DNA of 64,000 bases, from the NCBI GenBank assembly GCA_030248135.1, contig JASANC010001862.1:23210-87209 (forward strand). The letters are read 5' to 3'. The notes beneath the pieces were generated by a model. That model saw only the letters and a list, made by a program, of their open reading frames with translations, ran no database searches and was not told the DNA's origin. Below are positions 1 through 11,295 of the stretch, in pieces. The DNA is from Theristus sp. LFF4_11 (Eukaryota; Nematoda; Chromadorea; Monhysterida; Xyalidae). A program made the position numbers and the translations under genes. How positions within the stretch are numbered: position 1 is the first letter of the stretch; each line of letters starts with the position of its first letter.

Positions 1-150
1 TGAAATGGCAGTGGAGCACCTGGTTTAATCAGTGGGTGTGGAGGAGGTGGCGGTGGCGGTGGCGGTGGCGGTGGAAGAGGTGCTCCATGTGGAAGTGGTT
101 CTGGATACAGTCCAGGAGGAGGAGGAGGGGGAGGGGGAGGCGGCGGCGGT

Positions 151-182
<32 letters not shown>

Positions 183-350
183 TGGTGGCACAGCAAGTTT
201 TGGAATCAGTGGCTGTGGTGGGGGTGGTGGTAGAGGAGCTGGTAGCGGTGGTGGAAGCGGCGGTGGCACAGCAAGTTTTCGAGGCGGTGGAGGGCCATAC
301 CCGTGGACAGCAGTGAGCGTCACCGCGAGGCACGCAATCAGCACTTGCAT
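1..350 (-). CDS. Secreted proline-rich protein, partial (3' end beyond window)
   Basis: On the minus strand an ATG at 350 opens a frame that runs off the window start. It begins with a clean signal peptide (MQVLIACLAVTLTAVHG, about 17 residues). The mature part is almost pure proline with two repeated punctuating motifs, KLAVPPP (twice) and PLIPKLAV/PLIKPGAPLP. The signal peptide and the spaced motifs favour this strand over the glycine-rich frame on the plus strand. Proline-rich secreted proteins of this kind are common in cuticle or matrix, but no function can be assigned. The gene shares orientation with the ShKT genes to its right and may belong to the same secretory cluster. Confidence 0.65.
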
Positions 351-1810
351 CGCGACACAAAACAAACAACAGTGCTGGTGTGTGTTCAGCAGTTCTCGAA
401 CAAAGTGGTTGTGTCGTCGACAATGATCATGGGCATGAAACTCCGAGATCTTTTATGCGTTTTATCGGCCAATCAATGTTTTTTCAGACTAATTTTTAAC
501 AATAATTTCGCGCAAAGTGGCGTGATGATTTGTTAAAAATATTTTGTTGCAATGGACGAGAAACCGCACTTGGATCAGGCCGCGTCAATCCACGCATGCA
601 CCGCTGTTGTTTGTTTCTGGTTATTTTCAATTTTTAACATTCTTGATTGGTCACTTATACAGATCAAAAAGAACAATGTTTTTGTTGTCATTGTTTTCAT
701 CATCGTTCAACTTAATATTCAGTCACGGCAAATAACCACCGGGTATTGTTTCGAACGGGAACGCGTTGCGAACGTACATGTATTGTGCGTTGTTATGTGC
801 GACCACAAAGGTGTGATGTTCTACTTTCTCAACAAGCCTCCGGGAAAAAACGGCGAAAGTTTACGTGTCATCGGTAATCGAATGTTCCTGTTTATAATAT
901 TTTACGTTCATTATTGTTTTTTTCATTGCCAACCTTGCGCGTGTGACTGAACCACCGATCAAATTCGTTGATCGCAATTGATTTGATAAATCGCGATACA
1001 ATTGATTGTGCCTTTCAGACGTGCGGAAACCGGTTTTCTTTAAATTTTTAGTCTAAGACGAACGCTGAAAACATTAAAAAATTATTTCTTGACGACCGAG
1101 AAAAGTTTCACTCGATATCATAATGTTCATTTGCGTCGTGATCATTATCTGTTCGTAATAAAATCCTGTTTTTATTCTCGATCACAAACACTACTGTGAA
1201 AGAAAATTTGTCAACATCAAGGACACCGAACTTGCCGTGAGAGAACAACTAACTGGATACGTAGAGGACAAATGATTTTCCGGACACAAATTTTTCTTCG
1301 CGGCCAGTGACGAATTATTATAAATAGTTCGACTTCACTTTTTATTTCTTCAAAATTGAAACAAACAAGTATTGCTTATTCGCTTTTTTTATCCAGTTTC
1401 GTTTTTTTCTTGGGTTCGTTTTTCTTTTATTGCTCCCGAAAACACAACTTTGTCATACAAATAATATCAGATACAGCACGAAGTTTTAAATTATATACAA
1501 CTAAAAAGTGCTTGCAACTGATTGGACAAAAACTTGTGTCTTTCGAGTATGACTAGCGTGTGGGTGGAAGTGAAAGTTGAACGATTGAAAATTGAGGTAA
1601 CAACAGAAACTATCATCAGGCGCTGAGAGTGTACGCAGAAATGAGAGTGCAAAAATTGTCAGTCCCTAAGTAATCATCGGTGCTGGAGGTTTTTGTTCCA
1701 CGAGTGATTCAGATTTTTGGCAAGACAACAATCAATAAATGTTGACTTTAAAAAAAACAATGACCTTTCAGAACGAATCTACATAGCATGCTTGTTTCGA
1801 CTGAAGTTCT
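351..1810. other. Intergenic, AT-rich, one small inverted-repeat element
   Basis: No convincing coding exon was seen. The stretch lies upstream of the proline-rich gene and downstream of the first ShKT gene. It contains the short inverted-repeat element at 1436-1546. Confidence 0.5.
1436..1546. repeat. Short MITE-like inverted-repeat element, copy 1
   Basis: The left end reads CCGAAAACACAACTTTG and the right end AAACTTGTGTCTTTCGA, which are imperfect inverted copies of each other. Similar elements lie at 5048-5133 and 9136-9208, one downstream of each ShKT gene in this cluster. Confidence 0.5.
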
Positions 1811-3191
1811 CTAGCATCGCAGGCACGACTGTTTGCAGTAAACGTTCATGTACGAAGGGTTGACGTGGCATTCGCCAGCGGCCGCCCAGATCGGACACTG
1901 CGCGTTCGAGTCGGCGCACACTTTCACCTGAACGAAAAAAAAATGATCGACGGAAACTTGAAGCTAGATAGGAATCTTTTTTTGAGCCACGACATTTTGC
2001 TTCTTGCTTTCTTGACTTTTTTGCTTGCGTTTTCTTTAGAATATTTTTCTTTGAATACTTTGGAATTGCACAAAATGAAAAAGAATGTGAAGCACTTGAG
2101 ACGTACACCGTGTAGTTGCGATAAATACTTTTTTTTTGAGATTTTGGTAGCCAACTGAATTTTGGTGTTCGCAAATAACCGGCAGTTTTGTGGTAGGCAC
2201 TTTGGAACACCAGCAGATTTCGGTTGAGCGCATTTTTTTCTGGACACACTTCCGCCAACTTCGTGAGTCACCACCCTAATCTGTCCCCACGTCCGAACAT
2301 CTAACAACCACCCCAAATAGGCAAAAATACCCCCTCTCAAATTTGACCATCCGCCGATTTTGAACCTCTCGGAGCCCTCCGCAATTTCAAGCATCCACAA
2401 TCAAAATCAGGGCAAAAAAAACGAACCGAAGGGCACAGTCCACAGGACGCCCGACAAATGTCGTGCATGAACACTGGGTTGCGCACACATTCACCGATGC
2501 CTGCCCAGAACTCGCACAGACCGTCACCGTCGGTGCATGCTGCTGGCAGGGGGTGGTGTGGGGCAACGATTGCTGGCTGAAACGAACAAAACACACGACT
2601 TGAGAAGCAAAACAACACAAACACCGGTGTTACTTCTGGGTTGAAAACACGGTTTAATAAAGAAACGTTGTCGTCTCGATGACCACGAAACAGCATCTGT
2701 TCGGTTCCTTTGAAAAACTCACTCTGGGATCAACTGACGCGAGCGCATGTGTTGCGTGAGTTTGTGGTGGGCTGGAACTGGTGCGAAGGACAAAAAGATG
2801 GGCTTTTTTAAAACAATAATACGCCGGCTGGAGGGAATAAAAAAGAAGCGCATAACAACACAAAAAAAATTGTACACCAACTCGAACGAATTAAAACGGA
2901 GCAAATGAAGTCGCTGAAATTCGGACAACATTACAGGATCAAGTTTGAAACCGCACAAACGCTCACTCGATGGTCCGCAACGATGGGGGCGGCGTGTGCG
3001 AATCGGCCGTGCACGAACGGAAATCGGCCGGCGAACCATCCATGGTGGAGGGCGGGGTTGCGCCACGCGAACGGATGCGCCCAGCCGAGCGGACGAGTGG
3101 GCGGAGCGACATGCGGAGCGACATGCGGAGCGACATGCGCCGCCTCCGCGACCAAGGCAACTGCCACCAGCGCTAGCAACGACCGCATCAT
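1811..3191 (-). CDS. Secreted two-ShKT-domain protein 1
   Basis: Three exons, all phase 0: 3191-2967, 2576-2427 and 1927-1811, giving 163 residues. Exon 1 encodes a signal peptide (MMRSLLALVAVALVAEA), a triple AHVAPHVAPHVAP repeat and a Trp/Phe/His-rich stretch. Exon 2 holds the first ShKT module (six Cys, from CTDGDGLCEFW to CRASCGLCP). Exon 3 holds the second (from CADSNAQCPIWA to CKQSCLRC), followed at once by a stop. ShKT modules are secreted disulfide-rich folds found in nematode surface proteins, and some ShKT-type folds block K+ channels; the role here is unknown. The start was chosen at the first Met of the signal peptide. The same exon plan recurs in the two genes to the right, which indicates tandem duplication. 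Confidence 0.82.
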
Positions 3192-4453
3192 TTGGTTGGC
3201 TTTGTACGGGACGAACACGGTGCGAAGCAGCAGCAACTGATTTCGTTTTCGTCGTGAACGACTGCGAAAACGGCACGCCTGCTCGCCACTTTTGTACGAT
3301 CCGCCGGCGCAATTATGGTGGAATTGCCGGGCATTGCGTCCGGTTCTGGAAAGTGTGTTTGTGCGCTTGACGGCAGGACACGTTAAAATAATATTTCACG
3401 CCACCTTTTTCACATTAGCTCAGTTTCTTGTTGCAGCAAAACACTTTTTGACAGCGGCTTTCGGCCTCAGCAGACAATTACACAGCTGCATGCACACGCA
3501 AAAGCGAAAGACGACTGTTCTTGCAAAGCGAACGTAATTTGCTGGTAATTTGCATTAAACGTTCTGCAACGAAATGTGTCACCTTGTTTTAAATCAATCA
3601 TCTGTAATATTGTTAAAGACGCATCTGTGGCACGCACAGCTGCCGTTGCTAATGACCTACATAATAAAATGCAACAAAAAATTTGCTCAATTCTTAATTA
3701 TTTTTCATGAAACAAAATGACAAGTAAATTGAACGCGATATGTGTCATGCGTGCATCAAGAACACACCTCTGATGTTGCATCACAGCAGAGCAACGCAAG
3801 TTCGCTTTTTTTGTTTCGAAACAAAATTGAACTATCAATAGCTCTAATACAGTTTTTTTCAGTTTGATTCATTTAGAATTACTCGAAAAACTGGATTTTG
3901 CAAACTAACAAAACCTGTTTCACGTTTGCCATTAAAAATTGTCGGTGTCGCGCGTTTTGCTAGGTAGGTTCGACCGCGGTGCTGTGTGTTTGTCCCAACG
4001 CGTTTGTCCGATGTTTGATTCGTTTGCGCGTTTGTCTTGCTGAAAACAAAGTTGTCAAAAAACTTCCAGTTTTTTGCCTGGGCTTGTTATATCTATAAAT
4101 TACCTTATTGTAGATCTGTATTTTCTTAAACACTGAAAAACTTCTGAATTCAAAATCACATTTTGCACAAAACCAACCGTTTGACAGAAACACACGTTTT
4201 TGGCAGGTTTGCTCGTCATCCAGCAGCATCGGCGTCAAAGGCTTTGAAGTTTCAATTGGTCTAAGACCAACATGTGACATGTGTTCCAGTTTGAAAGAGT
4301 GAAAAAAATGAAAAAATCCACAAAAAGTCGCGTAATCCAAAATCGACTATCGAAACGTCATCGCGGCGTCACCGAGAAACAAAAAAAAACGCGCAGACCC
4401 AGCATAGTTATTCCAGTGCGATGGGAGCTGGGGGCTTGCTTAAAAACCTTGTC

Positions 4454-4665
4454 ACCCTCGTGGCCTGGTGGTAGTGCGTTAGACTACAGTCTGTGCAGCT
4501 CGGGGGATCGAGCCCCGCCGAGGGGTGTATAGGCACTTAATGACAGAGAAAAGATCGATGGGCGCCCTACTCAATGGTGTTCTGTACGCTTCTCTGGGTT
4601 AGCCAACTGGTTAAAAACATCGCCTAAAAATCACAACAACAACAACAACAACAACAACAAAAAAA
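4454..4665 (+). mobile_element. SINE with tRNA-like head and (CAA)n tail
   Basis: The head (about 4454-4527) can be drawn as a tRNA-like fold. It has a box-A-like segment GTGGCCTGGTGGTAGTGC, a T-arm/box-B-like segment GGGGATCGAGCCCC, and pairing ends CCCTCG/CGAGGG. A roughly 100-bp body follows, then a (CAA)n tail at 4631-4665. A second, damaged copy of the T-arm and body start lies at 24640-24712. This is the layout of a tRNA-derived SINE moved by a partner LINE, which was not seen here. Confidence 0.65.
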
Positions 4666-5047
4666 CGCTCAAACATTTTTGCTACAAAAGCTTGAAAATT
4701 CCCAAAAGAAAAGTTGTCAATCGTAGAAGTTTGCTCCAACTTTTAGATGCAATAATGAGTTTTTTACTTGAAAAGCTTTTCCACCGTCGCAACCGAAACC
4801 CAGAGAGAAATGCGGAGACCACCGATGCGGAGGGGGCGGATGATACTGGCGCACAACCAATAAAATCGACCCCTTTTCAAATTCGCAGCCATGTACAAAT
4901 GAACTGCAAACACCACCGCAACATATAATGGAGAAATGTTTTTCACCTGAAATTTTGCGAATTTCAAAAATTAGCACTTCATTGAAGCCGTTCATTGTAA
5001 CTAGCTAGCTACATTGTAACCATGACTTTTAATTTTTATTGTTTCAC

Positions 5048-5133
5048 TCGAAAACACAACTTTGTCCGAATTACATAAAAATGACTGAAATCTTAAAATA
5101 AACAATAAAGAGGACAAATCTTGTGTGTTTCGA
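5048..5133. repeat. Short MITE-like inverted-repeat element, copy 2
   Basis: The left end TCGAAAACACAACTTTG and right end CAAATCTTGTGTGTTTCGA form an inverted pair as in copies 1 and 3. The element sits 3' of ShKT gene 2. Confidence 0.5.
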
Positions 5134-5483
5134 TTCAATTGTTCAGTCATGTGGAGTTTTTGGCAGCGATGGTGTTCTCTTGAATCAAGATCGTTATGAA
5201 AAAGATACTTGAGAAATAAAAAAATGCTTGAGAATGAGCAACATTATTCTCTGTTCCCCGATTCCGATGCACAGCTGAACACAGAGAAAACCGCTCATCA
5301 CCACATGATGGTCGTCTTCAAATCCGATAAAAGTTTGTTGCCAAAGTGAACGTTTTTCTGCGCACCGTCAAGAAAACAAACAACGCAAAGCTCTATGTTT
5401 AGTGGAAGAAATCATCGAGTTTCAGCACGCATTATTGCTGTTGATTGTGTGATCGGCTCGCGTCGCATCAGCATCGCATGGCA

Positions 5484-7104
5484 CTATCGTGTGTAGTAGA
5501 CAAACATGTACGCCGAATTTCTCGTGCATTTGCCGCCGGCCGCCCAGATCGGGCACTGTGGATTTGAATCAGCGCACACCTTCACCTGCAACATAACGGC
5601 TTTTTTTCGTTTTTTGTCGCTCAACAGCCGTCATGTACCATGTGAGCTGAAACTTTCAAACATTTGAAACCGGTTGTGCTCGGGTGGAACGACAGATTCA
5701 AAAAAAGTCTCATACAGACACTCCTAAAGTGGCCATACCGCTGGGCACTGTCCGCAGGACGCCGGGCAGAAGCGATGCATGTACGCTGGATTCCGGGGAC
5801 ACTCGCCGACAGTCGCCCAGTATTCGCAAAGGCCGTCAGCGTCCGTGCAGCCGGGTCCGTGCGGCACTGCGTGCAATGGAGCGTGCACTGGCTGAAAAAA
5901 GAAAACCCACATGAATAAGTGTGTGAAACTATGAATGTCCGAATAAAGCGGTCACTTTCTTCGAAGAGTAACGAGCGCACATTTGAGCGAATCAGGATAT
6001 TGAGTTGAGAGGAAGTCATATTTATCCACAGATGGCTTTCTGCTACCAGCCTTGCTGATCCCTAATCCCGTTCTGTCCGCTTTCGTCCAAATTTTTGCGC
6101 GCCTTTTATCATACGAAAAAAACGACAGGTTCATTCGAGCGCATACTGCAGCATCGAGAAATTGTACAATCACGTCAATATAAACCAACGCACCTGGTAG
6201 TGTTTTCTACGCAGGGCAACAGCAGATACATATTGCCATGTATATGGAGATGAGCAGAAAATCCCAGAATTTGCAAAAACCCCTCTGCTGACCCCAGTGA
6301 ACAGTGACGTACCAGGTACGCTTGTGGTGTCCAGTGTGGCCGAGCGAAACCTACCTGCGGAAGGAACTGGCACATGGCGGTCGACGAAAACGGGATGTGG
6401 CACAGGACGATCAACTGGCACGGGATGTGGTACACAGGACGATCAAGTGGGACCGGGTGTGGCACAGTACGATCAACGTGGACCATGTAGACAGGCCGAT
6501 CCACAGACATGGTGTGGTACGGGACGGTCGACGGGTACGTGAACGGATGTAGCACCGGTACGTGCACTTTTTTCTCGACGTACACTGGTTTCGGCACGGG
6601 TTTCTCGACGACCACTGGATGCGGCACGGGCCTGTCAACGTACACGGGCTTCAGAACGGGCTTCTCGATGTATACCGGTTTTGGGACGGGTCGGTCGACG
6701 TACACGGGATGTGGCACGGGTCGATCCACGGGGAATGGCTGGGGCACGGGACGGTCTACGGGAACAGGGTGCGGTACCGGTCGATCAACGGGAACTGGCT
6801 TTTCGACGGGCCGTTCGACGACGACGGGGTGTGGCACTGGTCGGTCAACGGGCACCGGATGCGGCACTGGTCGATCAGCGACCTTGGTCTCGACTGCAAC
6901 AGGTACATGATGGCCCCATCCATGAGCAGGCCAAGCGTGTCGGCCCCATGCAGGCCAAGCCCATCCGCGACCTCCCCATCCGCGACCTCCCCCCCCCCAT
7001 CCGTGTCCATTCCATCCGTGTCGATTCCATCCGTGACCGTACCAATCACGGGTGTTGGCGTGCATAGCCACGAACAGAGCAGCGAGCGTGATCAACAGTT
7101 TCAT
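5484..7104 (-). CDS. Secreted proline-repeat and ShKT protein 2 (second ShKT truncated)
   Basis: Three phase-0 exons: 7104-6355, 5891-5739 and 5585-5484, giving 334 residues. Exon 1 encodes a signal peptide (MKLLITLAALFVAMHA), a Gly/Trp/His-rich block, then many copies of a unit like VPVDRPVPHPV, typical of extracellular structural proteins. Its last 25 or so codons leave the repeat frame (see findings). Exon 2 is a full ShKT module (CTDADGLCEYWA to CPASCGQCP). Exon 3 starts like the second ShKT of the paralogues (VKVCADSNPQCPIWA) but ends VYYTR-stop, so the last three cysteines are missing. A TATA motif lies about 57 bp upstream. The ATG used is the one opening the signal peptide; an in-frame ATG three codons earlier exists. 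Confidence 0.8.
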
Positions 7105-7160
7105 GATGTACAATACAAGGCAGGCACGAATGAATGCGTGATGTCTGCTGCTGTGGCACT

Positions 7161-7167
7161 ATTTATA
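7161..7167 (-). promoter_or_regulatory. TATA box of ShKT gene 2
   Basis: On the minus strand the sequence reads TATAAATAG, a classical TATA box, 57 bp upstream of the ATG at 7104. This spacing fits a short 5' leader. Confidence 0.5.
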
Positions 7168-9521
7168 AGTCTGAAGTGTAAAACAGGTGTTAGTTGCTGC
7201 TGTATTACTATATCGAACAAAATGCGTGTTATGAAGTTACGAAAACCATAAAAAGCCCGATTGAAACGGTAATAGCAAGCGCATTATTTTTGTTCGGGGT
7301 GTCCGGTTTGCAGCTGCACAGTTTGAATGCACGAATTTAGGGCAGCGCGTGTTGTCTGTCATGATTGGTTTTCTTCACGTGTGGTTTTTGCCTCAAAACA
7401 AGTCGTTTTAATTTACCATGGGCAGTTTGTCTTGTTTTTTTAGTTGTCAACGTTTCTCCGTTACAATTCTGATTCCATCAAGTTCGTAAAAATCATTCAT
7501 TTCGTCTTTGTTGAGCAGCAAGTTTATTGCCGCCGCACATTGTAATTTCCGATGCGATCGAATGTTTGTTTTTTTCATGTCGTTCTCGGTTATTTTTTGT
7601 TTTAATCGGTAAGAGCATCTTTATTTTCAGCGGTGTGCAAATGCACGTATTAAAAAATGCTGGAATGCATACGAAATGAAAAATTAGCTCTCTATACCAT
7701 TTGTAAATTTGTTTTTGAAAAAAACATGCGTTAATGACACTTTTATTTTTGTCTTATTTTGCTTTTCAGACATTTTCAATTTTTCAAAATTTTCAGAAAA
7801 AAAACAGGTTTTTCGGTGCAGTTCGATATTGCAATTACAACATGTTTCAATAAATTTGGGGCATAAACTGATAATTACAAGAATGAGCGATCCTTTTCAG
7901 CAACATTTAGAGCATAAACTGTGAAACGGCATTTTTTTTTTGCTCAGCAATGTTTTTATGCAAACGCGATCTCACCGTGTGTTATGAAGATTCTTGTTTG
8001 TTATGAAATTTTCCCATCACTTTTGTCGTCTGTCCATAAAGTTTTAAGAGCACCACTGTAATGACCTGCATTGGAACTGGATGATCAGTTGCGTTTGCAG
8101 TCCACAAGACCCATGCACGGAACACAACAACTTTTTGCCTCTAATTTCTTAGTTAAAATGTTAGAAATCGGATAAAATATGGAAATTGGTTGTTTATAAT
8201 ATTATCGTTTCAGGAAGACCGGAGGCACAAAAGTTTCACGCGCTAAGGAAAAAACCCACAACCGAACCAAACCCGTAAAACGACTGCACACGGCGAAGTG
8301 TCTGCCATAACCAAATTTTTAATTCTATCCCTGGTGTGCATTAAGTCTCGGAACCAAAATAAAAGATAATACCAAAAAATTTTTATACAAATATCTATAT
8401 TTTTAAAACGCTTATTATGCATTTCAGAAGTAGACAGAAGTAGTCCTACTCCTGCGGTTCAGGTCGTCGCTGTCGTGTCGTCGCCTTATGTTGTGTTCAA
8501 AACGCCAGTTTGGGCATACGGAATGGCCGAGTAAACATGGCAGCTTATTTCAGGGTGCAACGAGCGCTCGAAATTTGAATGGATGAAAAAAGGCACTCAA
8601 ACCCCCAATTGTGTGTCAAATTTGACGTGTTTTTTTCAAACTATTTGATACTTTCATGCTACTCCGTTCATTCTTTCTGCCTTACACACACGATTGGAAG
8701 TTATCTTGGCATACTTGAAAAGACAACTCCTAGTCTGCGACTAATCCCGCCTTGATGGAGAATACAAGGACTGCCTCATTTATTCGGCCACACTGTATTC
8801 CAGAGCTGGGGGGGCGGGAGTAGCAATAAAGGTGATAATTTGCTCAAATCCGGGCGGGAAGGGGCGAATATGTAGTTGAGACCAATCCTCTTTCGACATG
8901 ACTGTGATTGAACCCATTTGGGGTTGGGGATCGAGGGGCAAAGCGGAGTTGGGGGCCACCAGAAATTTGATTAAATTTGAAATTAGATTTGATTTGAATT
9001 ACAATTTGTGCGTGAAGTGATTTATTTTTGGATGATTTTTAATTTTAAACAGTGTGTTTTTTTAAATTTTTCCTTTGTTTTTTTAGTACTTTTGCTTTCT
9101 GCGTTTGCATCGATGTTATTTGTTTTATTTTCAAATCGAAAACACAACTTTGACAATACAAGAAAGAAGCAATCATGTGCGGGGTGTGTCAAATCTTGTG
9201 TCTTTCGATGCAAATTAGACATCAAGGAACAAAATAAAACAAAAGTAGAAAACGCCGACATATTGAGATACAAAAGAATTTTTCCAGCCGGTTGATGAGG
9301 AAAACGAAAAAAAAACAGCCAAGCATTTAACTGAAACAGATTTACTGAAAATACAGAGCACCGTCGTTGTAAACGAATAACAAAGATTGAGCAGCTATTT
9401 ATTCGAGTAAACAAACGGTGTAGCGGCCAAAAAAATGTGAAAAACGGTTGCCTTGCAGTTTGTATTGAATTTTTGTTCGATTATTCGAGACTAGATTTGG
9501 GAAAATGTTACAATCGTTTGT
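7168..9521. other. Intergenic, AT-rich
   Basis: No supported gene was seen. The segment 8768-8810 resembles 13466-13505 (both carry a TTTATTCGGCCA core), so a dispersed repeat is present. The third copy of the short inverted-repeat element lies at 9136-9208. Confidence 0.45.
9136..9208. repeat. Short MITE-like inverted-repeat element, copy 3
   Basis: TCGAAAACACAACTTTG at the left and CAAATCTTGTGTCTTTCGA at the right form terminal inverted repeats. It is the best preserved of the three copies. Confidence 0.55.
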
Positions 9522-11161
9522 TTATTTGAAGCAGCGACCACACGACTGTTTGCAGTAAACGTTCATGTAAGCCGGGTTGGCATGGCACTCGCCGAATGCA
9601 GCCCATCCGGCGCACTGTGCATTCGAGTCGGCGCACACTTTCACCTGCAACGCAGAGTCAGTTGTATGGAATCGATTGACGAAAAAAATTCAACGCTCCA
9701 GAAACAGAAAGTGTAAAGCGGCATTCATAAAACAGTATTTGACGCGTAGCTGTGTTAAAACATGGCTACGCGCGGTCACTAAATACGATTTCATGAATGC
9801 ACCTTTATGAATGCACCTTAAATCCAAGAACGAGTGAAACTGAAACCGCATCAGCAAAATTGTCAGCTTTTTTGTTTGTGACAGTGCCGCTCACCGATGG
9901 ACAGAGGCCGCATGATGCCGGGCACGCGCTGTGCATGTACGCCGGGTTGTGGAAGCATTCACCGACACCAGCCCAGAACTCGCACAGGCCATCCGAGTCG
10001 GTGCACGTTCGCGGCGCCCACTGAACGGGAAAGAAAAAAGTGACAACTTTTGACAAACCAGTGCAATCATTACGCCGCGATTCATGACGTGTTTCTGATG
10101 TGTCGAACCAAATTTCAATCATTGCTTGTACACTTGATGCAGACGCCCAGATCATCAACCATAGCTCCATCAGCATCAACACCGTGCACTTACCCTTGGA
10201 TGAACAACTTCAGGTGCACGGTGCGGCGCGATAGCCGCTTGCTTTAAAATAAAGATGTCGAACAGCAATAATCAGAAAAAAATTGTCGTTGAAACTGGTT
10301 GACAGTTTTCCCTGCTGGCTATTTGGAGACAGATCTGGTTTGTTTTGCAAAGACCCACTGCAAAGGGCACAACAATATCTGATTTGTGCATGAATTCATT
10401 ATGCACCGTCGCCGTGTGTACTTACTCTTGGATCAACAACTTCAGGCGCACGGTGCGGCGCGATAGCCGCTTGCTGAATAGAGAGAGCGAACATTTACAA
10501 CAACAAACGCACTCCCTGGTCACAGAAAATGCCAGAGGAACCACTGCACAGAGTCTTTGGCTCAGTTTATCTCGGTTTTATTTCACACAAAAGTGATTGG
10601 TCCAACGTGTGATTGGGCCATTTGAAATACAAACAAGGTAAAAAAGGTGTCGAGCAGATGTCCTGTGCGTCTGGGTGTCCCGGGTGTGCTGTCCCGAAAT
10701 GGAAATATGGCAACACCGTGCATCCGCCGTTTCAGCACTTTTATCTCCGGGACACGGACACCGCACGGGACACCTCTCGGCAATCAGGATGACCGGACAC
10801 TTCTTTCCGCGCTGACTGCGCCGCAGCAAGCAGCGTTCAAAACGGCAAGGGGGGCACTGACCGGTGCGAACGGATGACGAGCCCACGGGTAGCCGTGGAA
10901 TCGGCCGGCGAATGCGTAACGATGCCACGGGTTCCAGGCGGCCCACGGCGCGCGATGCCAGGCGGCAGCCCACGGACGCCACGCCGCCAACGGCGTCAGT
11001 TTGGCGCCGGCCTCGGGCGCTTTCGCCGCTGGTGACGGCGCGACCGGATTCGGCGGCGGCGCCGGCAGCTCCGTTTCAGCCGCTTCACCCTCCGGCCGGG
11101 CGGCGGGCGCGTCGAGTGCCAGGCTGACCGCAACACAGGCGCACAAGATCAGCAGTTTCAT
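9522..11161 (-). CDS. Secreted two-ShKT-domain protein 3 with duplicated mini-exon
   Basis: Five exons, all phase 0: 11161-10862, 10473-10426, 10241-10194, 10020-9895 and 9644-9522, giving 214 residues. Exon 1 encodes a signal peptide (MKLLILCACVAVSLA), a Pro/Ala/Glu linker and a Trp/Ala/His-rich region (AAWHRAPWAAWNPWHRY). Exons 2 and 3 are nearly identical 48-bp mini-exons coding QAAIAPHRAPEVVDPR and the same with His for Asp. Exons 4 and 5 are the two ShKT modules, each with six cysteines (CTDSDGLCEFW to CGLCP; CADSNAQCAGWA to CGRC). The similarity to genes 1 and 2 in order, phase and module sequence shows common descent. Secretion is predicted; the exact role is unknown. Confidence 0.82.
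9713..9807. repeat. MITE with GCATTCATAAA ends, in ShKT gene 3 intron
   Basis: The ends TAAAGCGGCATTCATAAA and TTTCATGAATGCACCTTTA are inverted to each other. A related copy lies at 27619-27699. Both also share an internal GCGGTCAC segment. It sits in the intron between the two ShKT exons. Confidence 0.5.
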
Positions 11162-11287
11162 GGCCGTGTTTTGTTGTTTCGAGGTTTTTTTGTTGCTCTC
11201 TGATGCTTACTGTCACCGGGAGGACTGTTTTTTCTTCTCTCGATCGGTGTAAATGGAATGACTTTTTTTATTGCGCGCAGTGTCCGG

Positions 11288-11295
11288 TTTTATAT
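11288..11295 (-). promoter_or_regulatory. Candidate TATA box of ShKT gene 3
   Basis: The minus strand reads ATATAAAACC about 127 bp upstream of the ATG at 11161. It is plausible if the 5' leader is about 100 nt. Confidence 0.35.

Larger units (their letters stand above)
3192..5483. other. Intergenic region with a SINE
   Basis: The only recognisable features are the tRNA-headed SINE at 4454-4665 and the short inverted-repeat element at 5048-5133. No exon with good coding and splice signals was seen. Confidence 0.5.

Noticed and set aside
32..316. Glycine-rich open frame on the plus strand
   Set aside because: The opposite strand has a proper signal peptide directly before the proline repeats, and its neighbours are also minus-strand secreted genes.
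2719..3312. Long minus-strand frame rich in Arg and Ser near ShKT gene 1
   Set aside because: It overlaps exon 1 of ShKT gene 1 in another frame and has no signal or domain of its own.
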